Source of the DNA: Vicia villosa
Lineage: Eukaryota; Streptophyta; Magnoliopsida; Fabales; Fabaceae
DNA: 64,000 bases
NCBI RefSeq assembly: GCF_029867415.1
Contig: NC_081180.1
Span: 237,716,823 to 237,780,822, forward strand
Direction: 5' to 3'
Shown here: piece by piece, positions 23,801 through 34,470 of the stretch
How the letters are laid out: the number at the start of each line of letters is the position of its first letter
How positions within the stretch are numbered: position 1 is the first letter of the stretch
Program-made: the position numbers and the translations under genes
Notes under the pieces: model-generated
What the model was told of the DNA's origin: nothing
Seen by the model: the letters and a program-made list of their open reading frames with translations, nothing else
Database searches by the model: none

Positions 23801-25202
23801 GAAATCGGATTTAAAATTGGTTGACATTATTACATTGATTAACCAAGGTAAAGGCGGTGATTTTCGGATCGACGAGAATGGCATTGTGAGATGTCGTGAT
23901 CGAGTTTGTATTCCGGATGTTATGGATTTGAGAAAGAGAATTCTTGAGGAAGGGCATAGAAGTGGTTTGAGTATTCATCCCGGTGCTACTAAAATGTATC
24001 AAGACTTGAGGAAAATGTTTTGGTGGCAAGGTATGAAGAAGGATATAGCGGAGTTTGTTTATTCGTGTTTGACTTGTCAAAAGTCGAAGATTGAACATCA
24101 AAAGCCGTCTGGTTTGATGCAACCGTTATCTATTCCCGAGTGGAAGTGGGATAGTATCTCCATGGATTTTGTTTCGGGTTTGCCAAGGACATCGAATAAT
24201 TGTGAGGCAATTTGGGTCGTTGTGGATAGATTGACGAAATGTGCTCATTTTATTCCGATGAGGATGGACTATTCGATGGAAAGACTTGCTAGGTTATACA
24301 TTGAGAGGATTGTGTGTTTACATGGTATTCCGTCAAGTATCGTTTCGGATAGAGATCCAAGGTTCACTTCTAGATTTTGGGAGGGTTTGCAAAGTGCTTT
24401 GGTTACGAAGTTGCGTTTGAGTTCGGCGTATCATCCGCAAACTGATGGTCAATCGGAGAGGACTATTCAGTCGCTTGAAGATCTTTTGAGGTCTTGTGTT
24501 TTGGAACAAGGAGGAAATTGGGATAGTTTCTTACCTTTGGTTGAGTTTACGTATAACAACAGTTTCCATTCGAGTATTGGAATGGCACCTTTTGAGGCTC
24601 TTTATGGTAGAAGGTGTAGAACTCCTTTGTGTTGGTATGAATCGGGAGAGAGTGCTGTGGTTGGACCCGAGTTGATTCAAGAGACTACGGATAAGATTAA
24701 GATGATTCAAGAGAAGATGAAGATTTCTCAAAGTCGTCAGAAGAGTTACCATGATAAGAGGAGGAAGGCTCTTGAGTTTGAGAAGGATGATCATGTGTTT
24801 CTTCGAGTTACGCCAATAACGGGTGTTGGTAGAGCATTGAAGTCGCGTAAGTTGACGCCGCGTTTCATTGGTCCTTATCAAATTTCGGAGAGAGTAGGTG
24901 AAGTGGCATATCGGGTTGCATTGCCACCGTCTCTTTCTAATCTTCATGATGTGTTCCATGTGTCTCAATTGAGGAGGTACATTCCGGATCCATCGCATGT
25001 TGTTCAACTAGATGATGTTCAAGTGAGGGATAATTTGACGGTTGATACATCACCTATGCGAATCGAAGATCGAGAGGTGAAGAAGCTTCGTGGTAAAGAG
25101 ATTGCTTTGGTGAAAGTGATATGGGGTGGAGTCGCCGATGGTAATATCACTTGGGAACTCGAGGATAAGATGAAGGAATCATATCCGGAGTTGTTTGTTT
25201 GA
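20835..25202 (+). CDS. gag-pol: Gag-Pol polyprotein of the Tekay-like Ty3/gypsy element
   Basis: One open frame of 1455 residues encodes all proteins for reverse transcription and integration. The ATG at 20835 is chosen; upstream in-frame codons include only a GTG at 20775. Domains by residue: Gag capsid about 45-230; three CCHC zinc knuckles at about 258-271, 278-291 and 298-311 ([14 protein letters not shown] and relatives). Next come aspartic protease DTGATHSF at about 355, reverse transcriptase with FIDD at about 680, and RNase H from about 823 (VVYCDAS). The integrase has an H2C2 finger from about 1040 and D-D-E residues near 1108, 1171 and 1206 (SMDF, SDRD, GQSERT). A GPY/F motif lies near 1342 and a chromodomain-like tail at 1405-1455 ending [17 protein letters not shown]. 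No stop or frameshift is seen and all catalytic motifs are present, so it is plausibly functional. The chromodomain call is an inference from the tail. Confidence 0.95.
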   Translation: MVAGRNDDAIAEALRMLAGSLGQIPQANAGNRNGDDDEYRALGKFQRNNPPTFEGEHEPDKAQAWLKAIEKIFRVMNCTDAQRVQFGTHMLEKEAEDWWGNMAQRFDEEGTQITWDLFRDAFLENYFPEDCRGKKEVEFLELKQGNGTVAVYAARFQELIKYCPHYNTMNAERSKCLKFVNGLRHDIKKAIGYQQITRFTELVNKSRIYDEDSRESASHYKTMNEKKGQFRGKPYDDKKKQFGFGKKSSGGGTSTPLKCFKCGSEGHRAVDCGKDSVTCFKCGKIGHKANKCGVGSSVTCYNCGEQGHISTKCDKPKKEQAKGKVFALSGAEASTDDRLIQGTCFINGTPLIAIIDTGATHSFISLDCAKRLNLVLSDMRRSMVIDTPVMGSVSTSFVCLNCPLSIFGRDFGIDLVCLPLEQLDVILGMNWLEFNRVYINCFDKTVIFPEISVKEDLFLSAKQVGESVQDGAELFMLLATLDVHEKRTIDELPIVCDFAEVFPEDVSDLPPEREVEFSIDLVPGTSPVSMAPYRMSASELKELKSQLEDLLEKKFIRPSVSPWGAPVLLVKKKEGSMRLCVDYRQLNKVTIKNKYPLPRIDDLMDQLVGACVFSKIDLRSGYHQIRVKAEDIQKTAFRTRYGHYEYSVMPFGVTNAPGVFMEYMNRIFHDYLDQFVVVFIDDILIYSKSEDDHAEHLRIVLSVLKEKRLFAKLSKCEFWLKEVSFLGHVISSGGISVDPSKIEAISQWEAPKSVSEIRSFLGLAGYYRKFIEGFSKLSLPLTLLTRKGQAFIWTSQCESNFQELKRRLTSAPILILPDPFEPFVVYCDASLLGLGGVLMQKGQVVAYASRQLKVHERNYPTHDLELAAVVFVLKLWRHYLFGSRFDVFSDHKSLKYLFDQKELNMRQRRWLEFLKDYDFSLNYHPGKANVVADALSRKSLHMSMLMIRELELLEQFRDLSLVCEATTTCVKLGMLKLTSGILDEIREGQKSDLKLVDIITLINQGKGGDFRIDENGIVRCRDRVCIPDVMDLRKRILEEGHRSGLSIHPGATKMYQDLRKMFWWQGMKKDIAEFVYSCLTCQKSKIEHQKPSGLMQPLSIPEWKWDSISMDFVSGLPRTSNNCEAIWVVVDRLTKCAHFIPMRMDYSMERLARLYIERIVCLHGIPSSIVSDRDPRFTSRFWEGLQSALVTKLRLSSAYHPQTDGQSERTIQSLEDLLRSCVLEQGGNWDSFLPLVEFTYNNSFHSSIGMAPFEALYGRRCRTPLCWYESGESAVVGPELIQETTDKIKMIQEKMKISQSRQKSYHDKRRKALEFEKDDHVFLRVTPITGVGRALKSRKLTPRFIGPYQISERVGEVAYRVALPPSLSNLHDVFHVSQLRRYIPDPSHVVQLDDVQVRDNLTVDTSPMRIEDREVKKLRGKEIALVKVIWGGVADGNITWELEDKMKESYPELFV

Positions 25203-25229
25203 GGTAATTTTCGAGGCCGAAAATCTTTT

Positions 25230-25243
25230 AAGTGGGGGAGAGT
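25230..25243 (+). promoter_or_regulatory. Polypurine tract
   Basis: aagtgggggagagt directly abuts the right LTR, the expected site for plus-strand DNA priming. One or two pyrimidines interrupt it, which is common. Confidence 0.85.
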
Positions 25244-27520
25244 TGTAACATCCTATTTTTATTATCATTTTAATTAATTAGGATTATTTGATAATTGGCA
25301 TTTGTTTATGTGTTTATTTAATTGTTGTTCGAATAATAATTATTTGATTTTGTGGTAATGTGTTATTTACCTAATTAATGAGTGGTGGAATTTTATTTGG
25401 AATTAGCTATATGGGCCTAGTTGAGTGAGAAAGAGTATTAGGTGGGTTAAGCCCAATGAAATAATGAGAGTTAGAAGGTAATTTGGGAGTTAACCTAAAT
25501 TAGATAGAAAGATAGAAAGATAGAAAGATAGAAAGAAAAGGAGAGAAGAGAAAAGAGGCAAAAGAGTGGAAGAGACAAGAGAAGAGGATTGTGAGATTCT
25601 TGAAGTTAGGAGGAGAAATTCAAGAGGTAAGGGTTTGAATACAAGTTCTTATAGGTTATATGATTGGGTAATGTGTTTTGTTGTGATTATCTCTTCATCT
25701 TTGCAATTTCATGGAAAAACATAGAAAGGTTAGGTTTTTATGAACATATGCATAAATTGATGGATTGAAATGTGCTTAGTTGATGTTTGGTGTTAGTATG
25801 ATGTTATAAGACCCATAATATGTGTTGTCTTTGTGTGTATATCATGTATTCTGTGGTTGTTCGAAATATGCAAAGTTTGCCAACATGATTGGGTTAAGTT
25901 TGGGGAATTTTGAGTGAGTTTCGTATGCTGTTTTTGGGTTTTGGGGTTTCTGAAAATCGCCAGTTCGCGCCGCGAACCACTGTTCGAGCCGCGAACTGCT
26001 TGGCAGAAAGTTTGGGATTTTTGAACTTGCTCAGCTCGCGCCGCGATCCCCTGTGCGCGCCGCGAAAGGCTTGGCAGAACCAAGGAACATTTGATTCACT
26101 CAGTTCGCGCCGCGAACTACTTTTGGCGCCGCGAACCCTGTTTTACAGCATCTTTTTCTAAACTTTGAAAGGCCATAACTTTTAATCCAAAACTCCGTTT
26201 TATGTGCCGTTCGAAGCGTTAGAAGGCTATTGTGATATTCTATATGATAGTATAGGATCTAATTGCACATGATTGATAAATTGTGACGTTATCACATGGA
26301 ATGATGTATGATTATCTTATGTGTAATATGTTAGTATATGATGTATATCCATTGTTGGAACACTATGTGTAGATGTAAACATGATGTGCGTGATTGGATA
26401 TGTGATGGGTGTTATGCCTTGTTGAATGTGTTAATTGTGTTGTGAATGTTGTGTACAATTGGTGAATAATTCATAGAGTTGGATTATGGTGTTATGCGGT
26501 GAGTTAAGATTGACGAGATAATCTTAATTGCATAATTTGTTGGTATTTGTACATACATTCATAGCATGGTCGGCTTTATTGTGGAAGCGGTGAAACTTGG
26601 GTTCACATGGTAAGAGACGTTGATCCTTAATTGGAAATAGGCGTAGAAGACGTGATCCTTAATTGGAAATAGGCGTATTGGCTTTGATCTTGTCCGGATC
26701 GGAAGCGTGGCTTGGATTCTAAACATTGAATCGGAAAGCGGTGAAGCATTGGATTCACATTGGGTACCACATGCATTGAGTCACATTGTTGCATTTCGAG
26801 TCACATTGTGTGTTATGTGATTGCCTTGTATACATGTGATTTGTTTTGGAATAATGATTAATATGTGATATGTGAATTGCCTACTTGAGAAGTGTGATGA
26901 ATAGTGAAATGTATGCTTGTTTATGTTTACATTTCCCATTATTATGTTTTCTATAAGAAGTTGAATTCTCACCCTTCTGTTTGAATGTTATCCTTCGTTG
27001 GTAACGTGCAGGTTCCGACGAGTAGTAGCTTGTCCGAGGAATTAGCCGAGGAGCTCCTGAGTTTTGTTATTGGGTTAGGTAGCGAGTCATATGCTCTGAT
27101 CATGTAACACTTGGGGGGATTTTATTATAGTCTTATGCTTATGTTTGGATATTGCTATTTACTATGTTTTGTTGGATATTCGGATATATTTGTTTGAGAT
27201 CTCGGATATGTTGTTTAAGGCTGTGTAGCCAAAATTGTGGATTGGATGTTAATTCGAATTTGGTGGATGAATATAGTATGGGATATATTCATTGAAGTTT
27301 TAATAGCAATTCAATTGTTTTTCCGCAAGCGTTTATGCATATGTATGGAAGTATGAGATTTACATTGTGTTACAAATATGATCTTTGCATATTAAGAATG
27401 TTGGATGTTTTGCTTTAGGTTTTCATTGTGATGAAAATAACATGTGACGCCCTTTTCCTTTATGCATGCTTACTCTGTGTGATTGTATGATATATTTGGG
27501 GTTAGAAAAGGGGTGTTACA
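25244..27520 (+). repeat. Right (3') LTR of the Tekay-like element
   Basis: 2277 bp, same ends as the left LTR (TGTAACATCC...GGGGTGTTACA). It differs by one additional gatagaaa unit near 25504-25538. It is followed by the target duplication GCATG at 27521-27525. No gene lies in it. Confidence 0.95.
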
Positions 27521-29020
27521 GCATGCATGTCTTGATATACTATCATGACCATGCCGCTTGACATATTTGGAAGAGCGAGGTTGTTTTTTTTTTTTGCACT
27601 TTTTAATTTAAACGGTTTACTTACAAATAGTTGAAATGAATTTAAACGGTTTGCTAACATTGTTGTTTTTCTGTTGTGACAGGAACAGATGCCCATAAAA
27701 TTCGTGAACCATTCGAGGAAAATATTTGATCTGTTAAAACTGCGGGCTGAGTGTTTTAATGATGTTGTTGCTGGATTCGGACTTGGCGGATTATGCATGA
27801 TCGAATATTTTACCATAAGCTACGACATGCATAGGGAATTTGCGAAAAGGTCAAGGAGACGTCGTTTTTCCACTTTCCTGTTAGGGAGTTGACGATCACC
27901 CTCCACGATGTGGCATGTCTGCTCCACCTGCCGATCAAAGGGAGATTATTGGACCATTCCCAGATACAAAGGGATGAGGCCATCGAATGGATGGTGGATT
28001 ATCTGGGTATGGACCCATATATGGCCGATTATGAATGCAGAACAACGAATGGGCGCATGTTCGATTCTCCAGTCTGAAAGAGCTTTATGAGAACCATTTG
28101 GTGGCGGCAACTGAGGCCAAGGATGACGGTGATGCGGTTTTTGTTGAGTACCACCGCACTTGTGTTTTGTGGTGTTGGTTTATGTTTTTGATTGGCACGT
28201 CCCTCTTCATAGAAAAAAGTGCAACCTACGTGGACGTGACATATCTCTGGTACTTTATGGATTTGTCTATAGTTCATGAGTGGAATTGGAGGGCCGCCAT
28301 TCAAGTATACCTATACCAGAAGCTGAACGAAGCATGCAACTGGAGGACTAGACAGTTGATTGGCTCTTGCACACTCCTCACGGTACATTTATTTTTAATT
28401 TTATCACATTTAATTTTTTATTTGTTAAGTTGTACTAACATATTTTCATATTTGCGTTTCAGAGCTGAATCATCTCTTACTTCCACCGCATTCATGGCTA
28501 TGATCCTGATCCATTGTACACTAATGCCATGCCTAGGGCTGCACGATACGTCCTCCAAAGGGGGAATCAGAAAGTGACACCATATCGGGTATACCTCGAC
28601 CGCACTGCTCACAATGACATCAACTGGAATCCTTTCAGTGATTACGGTGATGTTGTCCCATTCGACTGCATCGCATTATATTCCAGATGGTTGGCATGTG
28701 AGACTAACACCATGGTCAGATACCTGGCGGAGCGGTGCATGCGACAATTTGGACATGTGTAGATGATACTGAGATCGTCATTTGAGGTTGCTCGCGACAA
28801 CGTTACCCGCTGAGAGCTCACTGCTATCTTTGAGGATTAGGCGCATTATTTAGTCTCAGAGGAATATCGGCATATGATGGCCACCCAAAGCTGACACTGT
28901 GTAGATGGGTACGTTACATGGTTTTTCCAGGTGTTACATCCTATCATGACATCGGATGCTCCTGGGTGTCCACCTAAGCTAGCGCATGAGGAGCTCTTGG
29001 AGAACCAGCGCATGAGGAGC
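27521..29020 (+). pseudogene. PMD transposon gene relic, copy C, right part
   Basis: Continuation of the gene interrupted at 18433. 27521-27580 reads MHVLIYYHDHAA-stop-HIW, the conserved LxxYxxHxAxxIW block. After an intron ending at about 27682 comes EQMPIKFVNHSRKIFDLLK, then a frameshift near 27860. Next is LTITLHDVACLLHLPIKGRL, the best-conserved PMD block, and DEAIEWMVDYLGMDP. Another frameshift near 28045 leads to HVRFSSLKELYENHLVAATE and KSATYVDVTYLWYFMDLS. An intron at about 28383-28462 precedes a block ending RRAARYVLQ-like and YGDVVPFDCIALYSRWLACE. Stops after FGHV at 28760 and later show decay. The protein would be PMD-type, of unknown biochemical activity. It is dead but only moderately diverged. 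Confidence 0.85.
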
Positions 29021-29194
29021 TTTTTTTTTGTGTTGTAATATTTCTACATTTCGCACTTATCCAAACAACTATTTTAATATTTTATTTTAGTCTATGTTTT
29101 TTTATTTGCATTACATTTTATCGGTTCGAATGTTGCTCCGATTATAACAATGTAAATTTTTAGTTTTTTTTTCAAAAAATAAAGACTCAAAGCA

Positions 29195-29470
29195 CATTTC
29201 GCATGTGCATATCCAAAACTGGTTTTGGGTGTTTTCAGATATGCATATTCGAAACAACCTCTTATATTTTAATTCCCATGTTTAAATGATAAAACTTGAA
29301 AAAATAACATCATTTCTAATATGCATATCTGAATCATCTTAAAATATAAAAAAAAAATGCCTTAAGATATTTATACTAATAATATTTTAGAGTTTTTAAA
29401 GGTCTTTTGCAACCTATATGGATAATTCTCTATCTAAATATAAATGGATAATTCTCTATCTAAATATAAA
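29195..29470. repeat. Right-side TATGCATATC motifs and 26-bp tandem duplication of PMD element C
   Basis: Motifs near 29199 (cgcatgtgcatatcc), 29235 (cagatatgcatattcgaa) and 29308 (taatatgcatatctgaa) mirror those at 17485-18060. The end carries two exact 26-bp units (29418-29443 and 29444-29469) starting atggataattctctatc. The unit contains ggataattctc, whose reverse complement gagaattatcc loosely resembles gagaatttctc at the left side (about 17422). Terminal inverted repeats are therefore possible but weak. Confidence 0.55.
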
Positions 29471-29479
29471 TAGTGAGGA

Positions 29480-30490
29480 TTGACCCCAAAAAACAAAGTT
29501 TTGTCCATACGTTTTACAGCCCAACTCGTACTACCATATAGGTTCAGTGGGCCAACCTAATGTTTTAACATTAGTAAAAGCTGTATTTGATTCAAATGCG
29601 TAACTATTTTTCATTTACAACACAATCGTAGTAGTTGGTTAATTGAATCCTTCGTTTGAAGTTGGTACTTGAAATCAAATGATGAATGTTCACCCCGTTC
29701 TACGTTGGTGCACATGGTGATGTCGTTACCAACATCATTGTCACGTTTCTAACACCCTCTCTTAACGTACGTGTTCTTTTCCTTTGTCGTATGGTTCTCG
29801 TAAAAGCTGTGTACATGAAATGAAAGTCGATGACATCGACAAACAAGGACACAAAACTAAAATATTTAAAAGACAGAAAACGTTAAACGATGTCTTGTGT
29901 GACTGTGCCACGACCACGACTTGTCTTACAAATTTCTGACACACATTTAATTTAATATACCAAGCCAAATTTATCTGAATAGTATTTGTTTATTCAGTTC
30001 ATGAATCAGAAGAATGTGATTTTCACTTTTGGATATTAAAAAATTGAGAAATGCTTACTTGCCACAACTTCAATTAAATTATATTTCAGCATATTTACGT
30101 GAATATATATATATATATATTAAAAGAGAAAATAAATTAAATAATAGTTAATGATTTCACTTTTAAAAAAATTATTACCTTTTTATATTTGTGTTTGTTT
30201 AAACAATTTTAATATGTATTTGTCTCTAACTAAGACTGACACTTAAAAATTTAGAAATACTCTTAATCTATCTTCCAATAATTTTAAATATTTTAAAATT
30301 TTAAAATTTGATTTTTTTTGAAATACTTTCTTTAAAAAATTTCTAGTATTTATGAATATATACACTTTCAAACATTTAAAAACTAATATTTTAAAGAGAA
30401 ATCAACTTGTTATCTTGTCTGGTAATATGATTTTATATTTCTTCTTATGGTTTATGTTCAAAGATGATAGGCCCAAGTAAATAGTTAGGA
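29480..30490. other. AT-rich non-coding stretch
   Basis: No gene is supported. An (AT)n run of about 18 bp lies near 30103-30120. No repeat boundary recognised. Confidence 0.45.
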
Positions 30491-30738
30491 TTATCTAGTT
30501 TTTCTTTTTGAATTTTTTAATACACTTTATGCATTAGTAACATACCTTGTATCCAGGAACGGATTTACCCTTTCCATATTCGGGTCAAGTGACCCCACTT
30601 CTTTTAGTGAAAATCAATCAGTATCTCCAAATTTTGGAAATCTATTCCAGCCACATCACATCTTAATACATTTATGAATTAGATCCCAACATAATGGTAA
30701 TTATATTATGGAGATACATCTTTGTATTGTATATATTA

Positions 30739-30754
30739 CGGAGATGCATCTCCG
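30739..30754. repeat. Perfect 16-bp palindrome CGGAGATGCATCTCCG in PMD copy A
   Basis: Self-complementary over 16 bases. Related words lie at 30710-30722 (ggagatacatctt) and 31188-31201 (gaagatgcatctcc). Copy B has them at 41630-41642, 41653-41666 and 42102-42115. Confidence 0.85.
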
Positions 30755-31283
30755 GATGCTAGTTGTTCAAAACCGTGCCAAAATTATTTCTCTTTTTTCA
30801 CTTTTAAAAAAACAACTCTAAACCTCTTCATTTCTCAAACTCTCTCAAACCTCATTCAAACAATCAAGCAACTTCAAAACTTCCTTCATCAACATCAAGT
30901 CCAATCAACCAACTTCAAGCAACTATTTGTAAATTATTGACTTTTAAAATTTTTATTGAGTTTTTGTATAAATGTGTAGAAATTGATAATAAGGTTATCA
31001 AATAAATAGATTATACATGTTTGATGCTTATACATAATGAGAAACGAGTTGGATAGGTAATTTTGTTGATCAATGCATTATTTTTGAAGATTTGGGGATT
31101 GTATTTCGCCATTGGCGTTGGTGAGAGTTGTAGTAAATTCCGAAGATGCTTCTTCAGAAGTTCGCATCGTTTGGAAACCCAGAACCCGAAGATGCATCTC
31201 CGTAGTATATCAGTTTGCATTTTTTGTCTTTTTTGGATTGAACTCTTTGTGTAACTCTAGTGGTGTGGTTTACTCACAGGAAT

Positions 31284-33470
31284 TATGGCTGATAGACAAG
31301 ATCGATTGAGACATGGCAGGATTGCACAACATGCATCTGTTCGGAGGAAAATGAGTCAACCATCACAGACTCTTATTAACTCTAGCCTGGTTGATGTGGA
31401 GGCGTCAACTTTTGGAGCTCACGTATCTCATGCCTTCTTCTTCTTCTTCCCATAGGAGACGAGTTTCCCCTCATGCATCCCTGCCTCCATATTCCCGTGG
31501 ACGACAGAGTTCACCTATTCAGGCACCCGAGGCATCAGAGGTACCCGAGTCGTAGGAGGTACCTCAGACACTATAGGCACCCCAGGCCCATAGACAACAG
31601 CGACACATAAGGTGAAGGATAGAAAAACACTTAGAAAGGGGGGGGGGGGGGTTGAATAAGTGTGACTTTAAAAACTCTTAAGACAAAAACAATTAACACA
31701 ATTATTTTTATCCTGGTTCGTTGTTAACGAAACTACTCCAGTCAACCCCCTTAGAGTGATTTACCTCAACTGAGGAATTAATCCACTAATCAACCTTAAT
31801 TACAATGGTTTTCCACTTAGATACCCTTTAAGTCTTCTAGCGTATTCTGATCACAACTTGATCACTCTAGGAATACACCACTTAGAAACTTCTAAGTCTT
31901 CTAGAGTCTACTGATCTCACTGATCACTCTAGGAACCTTTTTACAAATCAATGTAAAAATAAATGTTTACAAGAGTATGAATGTGCTTCTTAAACAGCTA
32001 TAATCACAACTGTGATATTTCTCTTAAGTTATAAGCTTAACTCTCACAAAGATATTACAAGTGAAGTGAGGTTGAAGATGAAGTTCATGAGTAATGAATT
32101 CAGCAGCGTTTCAGTATATTGTATATTGCAAGAGTTGTATTGTGCTTCTGATCAGAACTTCATATTTATAGGCGTTTGAGAAGATGACCGTTGGGAGCAT
32201 TTAATGCGTTGCATGTTCCGTACAGCTCTGCATTTAATTTTTCACTCTTTTGTCAACTACCTCGAGCCTTGCTTTTGCTGCTTTTACTGACTTTGCCTTT
32301 TGTAGTTTCTAGCGTTCCTTTTGTCAGTTAGCGTAGCCTATCATCTTGTACTTGCTTTTGATCTGATGTTTGTAGATATAATGTTTGAATAATTAGAGTC
32401 AAACAGCTTGGTGCAGAGCATCTTCTTGTCTTCTGACTTTGAAGTGCTTGAGCGTGATACCATAAGAACTTCAGTGCTTCTGCTTCTGATCTCATGTTCT
32501 TCTGATGCTTCATAGACCATGTTCTGATTCTGCTTGACCATCTTCTGATGTCTTGCGAGAGCATGTTCTGATGTTGCAATCTTGAACCTTTCGAGTCAGT
32601 GCTTCTTGCTCTGAATTGTGCATACTCTTTATATATTTCCTGAAATGGAAAAAGTAAAGGATTAGAGTACCACATTGTCTTATACAAAATTCATATACAT
32701 TGTTATCATCAAAACAAGAATATTGATCAGAACAAATCTTGTTCTAACATAAGGCACCCCAGGCCCTGAGACAACAGCGACACATAAGGCACCCCAGGCC
32801 CAGGAGGCAGCAGAGGTACCTTAGGGGTTTGGAGAAAGCCGTTAGACTTATCATTGCTGCCTCTTTACTGGGACCATAGTGCCAGACATGTCTGGGACGG
32901 AGAGGAAAAATTTAGTTGGATCCATTCTTTTTAAACTATGTTTGTTATAATATTAAATTATGTTTGTTGGATTCATTCTTTTAAATTATGTCTGCAGGAC
33001 CGTGATCCGCTAAAAATCATCAACCATGGCAGAAAATTACTGGCCTACATCATCCTGGTGAGCAGTGGTTTCAAGAAGTTTTACAGCTATTTGGAATGTG
33101 AGACTTGTGCAAGACCAGTTATGTTACGGTTAACCGTGGTATGTTGCATCTACCACATGGTGATATGTTTATCACACTAGACAATGTCTCATGTTTGCTG
33201 CATCTTCCAATTAGGGGGAACTTTTAGATTATGGGAAGATTAACAGAGACGAGGCACTGAAGTTGATGGTATATTATCTAGGAGTTGACCTATAGGTTTC
33301 CATGGAAGAGTTTGAAGCCACTCAAGGGTCTCATGCTAGGTTTAGCTTCTTGTAAAAGGTGTATACATATGAGATACTTAGAACACGACGGGTCAATGGT
33401 GATAACGAGCAGGTAACACAACATAGAGCGTATGCTATGAGAGTTTTCTTGGCACGGAAAAATATTCGAG
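31284..33470 (+). pseudogene. PMD gene relic of copy A
   Basis: The ATG at 31284 starts MADRQDRLRHGRIAQHASVR and soon breaks at TAG (31455). Pro/Gln-rich spacer words follow, and the gene is interrupted by a solo LTR. Beyond it are PLKIINHGRKLLAYI (33007 on) and a HGDMF-like block. 33245-33430 reads EALKLMVYYLGVDL, then stop, then EFEATQGSHARFSFL and a block ending NEQVTQHRAYAMR. These follow the PMD order (INHG, LLHLPI-like, DEALxWMVxYLGVD). Multiple stops and frameshifts; dead. Confidence 0.7.
31613..32749 (-). mobile_element. Solo LTR, SIRE/Maximus-like Ty1/copia, in PMD copy A
   Basis: Minus-strand ends are TGTTAGAACAAGAT and ...TATCCTTCA. It is flanked by a perfect 5-bp target duplication TAAGG (31608-31612 and 32750-32754). 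A TATAAATA box lies on the minus strand at 32163-32170. A run of 14 G residues sits at 31638-31651. The lack of internal sequence points to LTR-LTR recombination. Family naming rests on the terminal sequence. Confidence 0.9.
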
Positions 33471-33479
33471 CGTAAGGAA

Positions 33480-34470
33480 CGTTTGAAATACAATAGAGTC
33501 GCCACCGAAGTTATTTTTTCTAAGAGGAAAGAGAAAATATCGATAAAACCCTTAAACAATAAAAATGGTCATCGCAACCAAATTAGGGTTTGAGATTCGG
33601 TTATGCAAGGGGAAAGTATTATAACCCCTTACATCCGTTGTACTCAACGGGTTTTGTTAGTTTTGCAAAAGAGTGTTAGCATGATGTTATTTACAATCTT
33701 GTAGTTTATTATGCACTGAATAAAGGACTAAAAATAAATTTTTTATTAGGGTGTCTGGCGATACATTGGATCTCGATCCTACATATCCTCTGGTGCAATA
33801 AGGAACTCAAGACTACGTAGTTCGTAGTAGAAAAGAACTGTTTTAGTAAAAAAGTGGCTGATGAGACGTTAAATATCGCTCCTATGTAGTCCCAAGTGCG
33901 ATGGGAAACTCAAGGCTACATAGTTTTGGGTATAAAACTATGCATGTGATGGTTTATTTTAATGGACGATGTTAAAATCACACTCTACCACTTAAAGGCT
34001 GCTTGTATACTCGCGCATGGAAGGCTTAAGCATTTGTTTGTATTGCGGTAGAGTGTATATGCTTGGATCACATTCTAGCAGTTAAACGTTTCTTGTATGC
34101 TCGTGAATTGGAGTCTTAAGCATTTGTTTGTATTATGATAGAATGGATAAACATATTCCTTGTGAAAAGTTTGCGGAGTCGCATGGTGGCGGAAAAAGAT
34201 AGTTTGGTGAGTTGAGATTATTTTTAGGTGGAAGACGAGTATTCGATGATAAGCTATTACAGCTAGCATCCAAATACTCGAGAACTAGGATGGGTATTAC
34301 ACACAACTAATCCTTTTTCGTCCAAGTTATTTATGAAACTTGTGAGACGAATTAAGTCACACTTCCATACGAAAGTCAAGCATTCAATGTTGATCAAGTG
34401 TTTGGTTCACTTTTGATTCGAAAAGTTTTTGAATTGATGATCGATTTTATTTGCAAAAAGTTTTGGTTTG
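33480..34470 (-). mobile_element. Ogre-like LTR relic (minus), left of nested solo LTR
   Basis: 33490-33665 (gagtcgccaccgaag..., aggggaaagtattataacccc..., gtactcaacgggt) is the reverse complement of words at the 3' end of Ogre-type LTRs. The 61080-61250 region of this window contains similar ones (gatgggcatgaggggtgctagcacc, tggcgactctg). No boundary or target duplication was found. The relic continues at 37541-37790 after a nested solo LTR. No coding sequence. Confidence 0.6.
33977..34156. repeat. 90-bp tandem duplication with internal hairpin words
   Basis: Copies at 33977-34066 and 34067-34156 begin atcaca(c/t)tcta and share cttaagcatttgtttgtatt. In the first copy actctacc (about 33981) and ggtagagt (about 34048) are inverted, so each unit could fold. 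It lies inside the Ogre-like relic. Confidence 0.75.

Larger units (their letters stand above)
18434..27520 (+). mobile_element. Full-length young Ty3/gypsy retrotransposon (Tekay-like chromovirus)
   Basis: 9087 bp: left LTR, methionine-type primer site, single uninterrupted Gag-Pol frame, purine tract, right LTR, 5-bp target duplication GCATG. The two LTRs differ in length by 8 bp (2269 and 2277), fully explained by one extra gatagaaa unit in the right copy. I see no other difference on reading both, and the encoded short frames match exactly. By established retrotransposon logic the LTRs were identical at insertion, so insertion was recent. Clade assignment rests on the Met-type primer site, three zinc knuckles and a chromodomain-like C-terminus; it should be tested by RT phylogeny. 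The element lies inside a PMD pseudogene. Confidence 0.95.
30494..33470 (+). mobile_element. PMD DNA-transposon relic, copy A
   Basis: Sequence from ctagtttttctttttgaat at about 30494 onward aligns with copy B starting near 39103. It shares tacactttatgcat, cggagatgcatctcc and the ORF start MADRQ. Copy A holds an extra piece at about 30556-30620 (caggaacggatttaccc...) absent from B and a SIRE-type solo LTR (31613-32749). Terminal inverted repeats could not be identified. Confidence 0.65.

Noticed and set aside
28035..28577. 180-codon frame that could be annotated as a standalone gene
   Set aside because: Its sequence is the middle of a PMD protein whose other parts lie in neighbouring frames, so it is a pseudogene piece.
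17400..29460. Clear terminal inverted repeats for PMD element C
   Set aside because: gagaatttctc (left) and gagaattatcc (right, reverse complement) match only loosely; not enough to set the ends.
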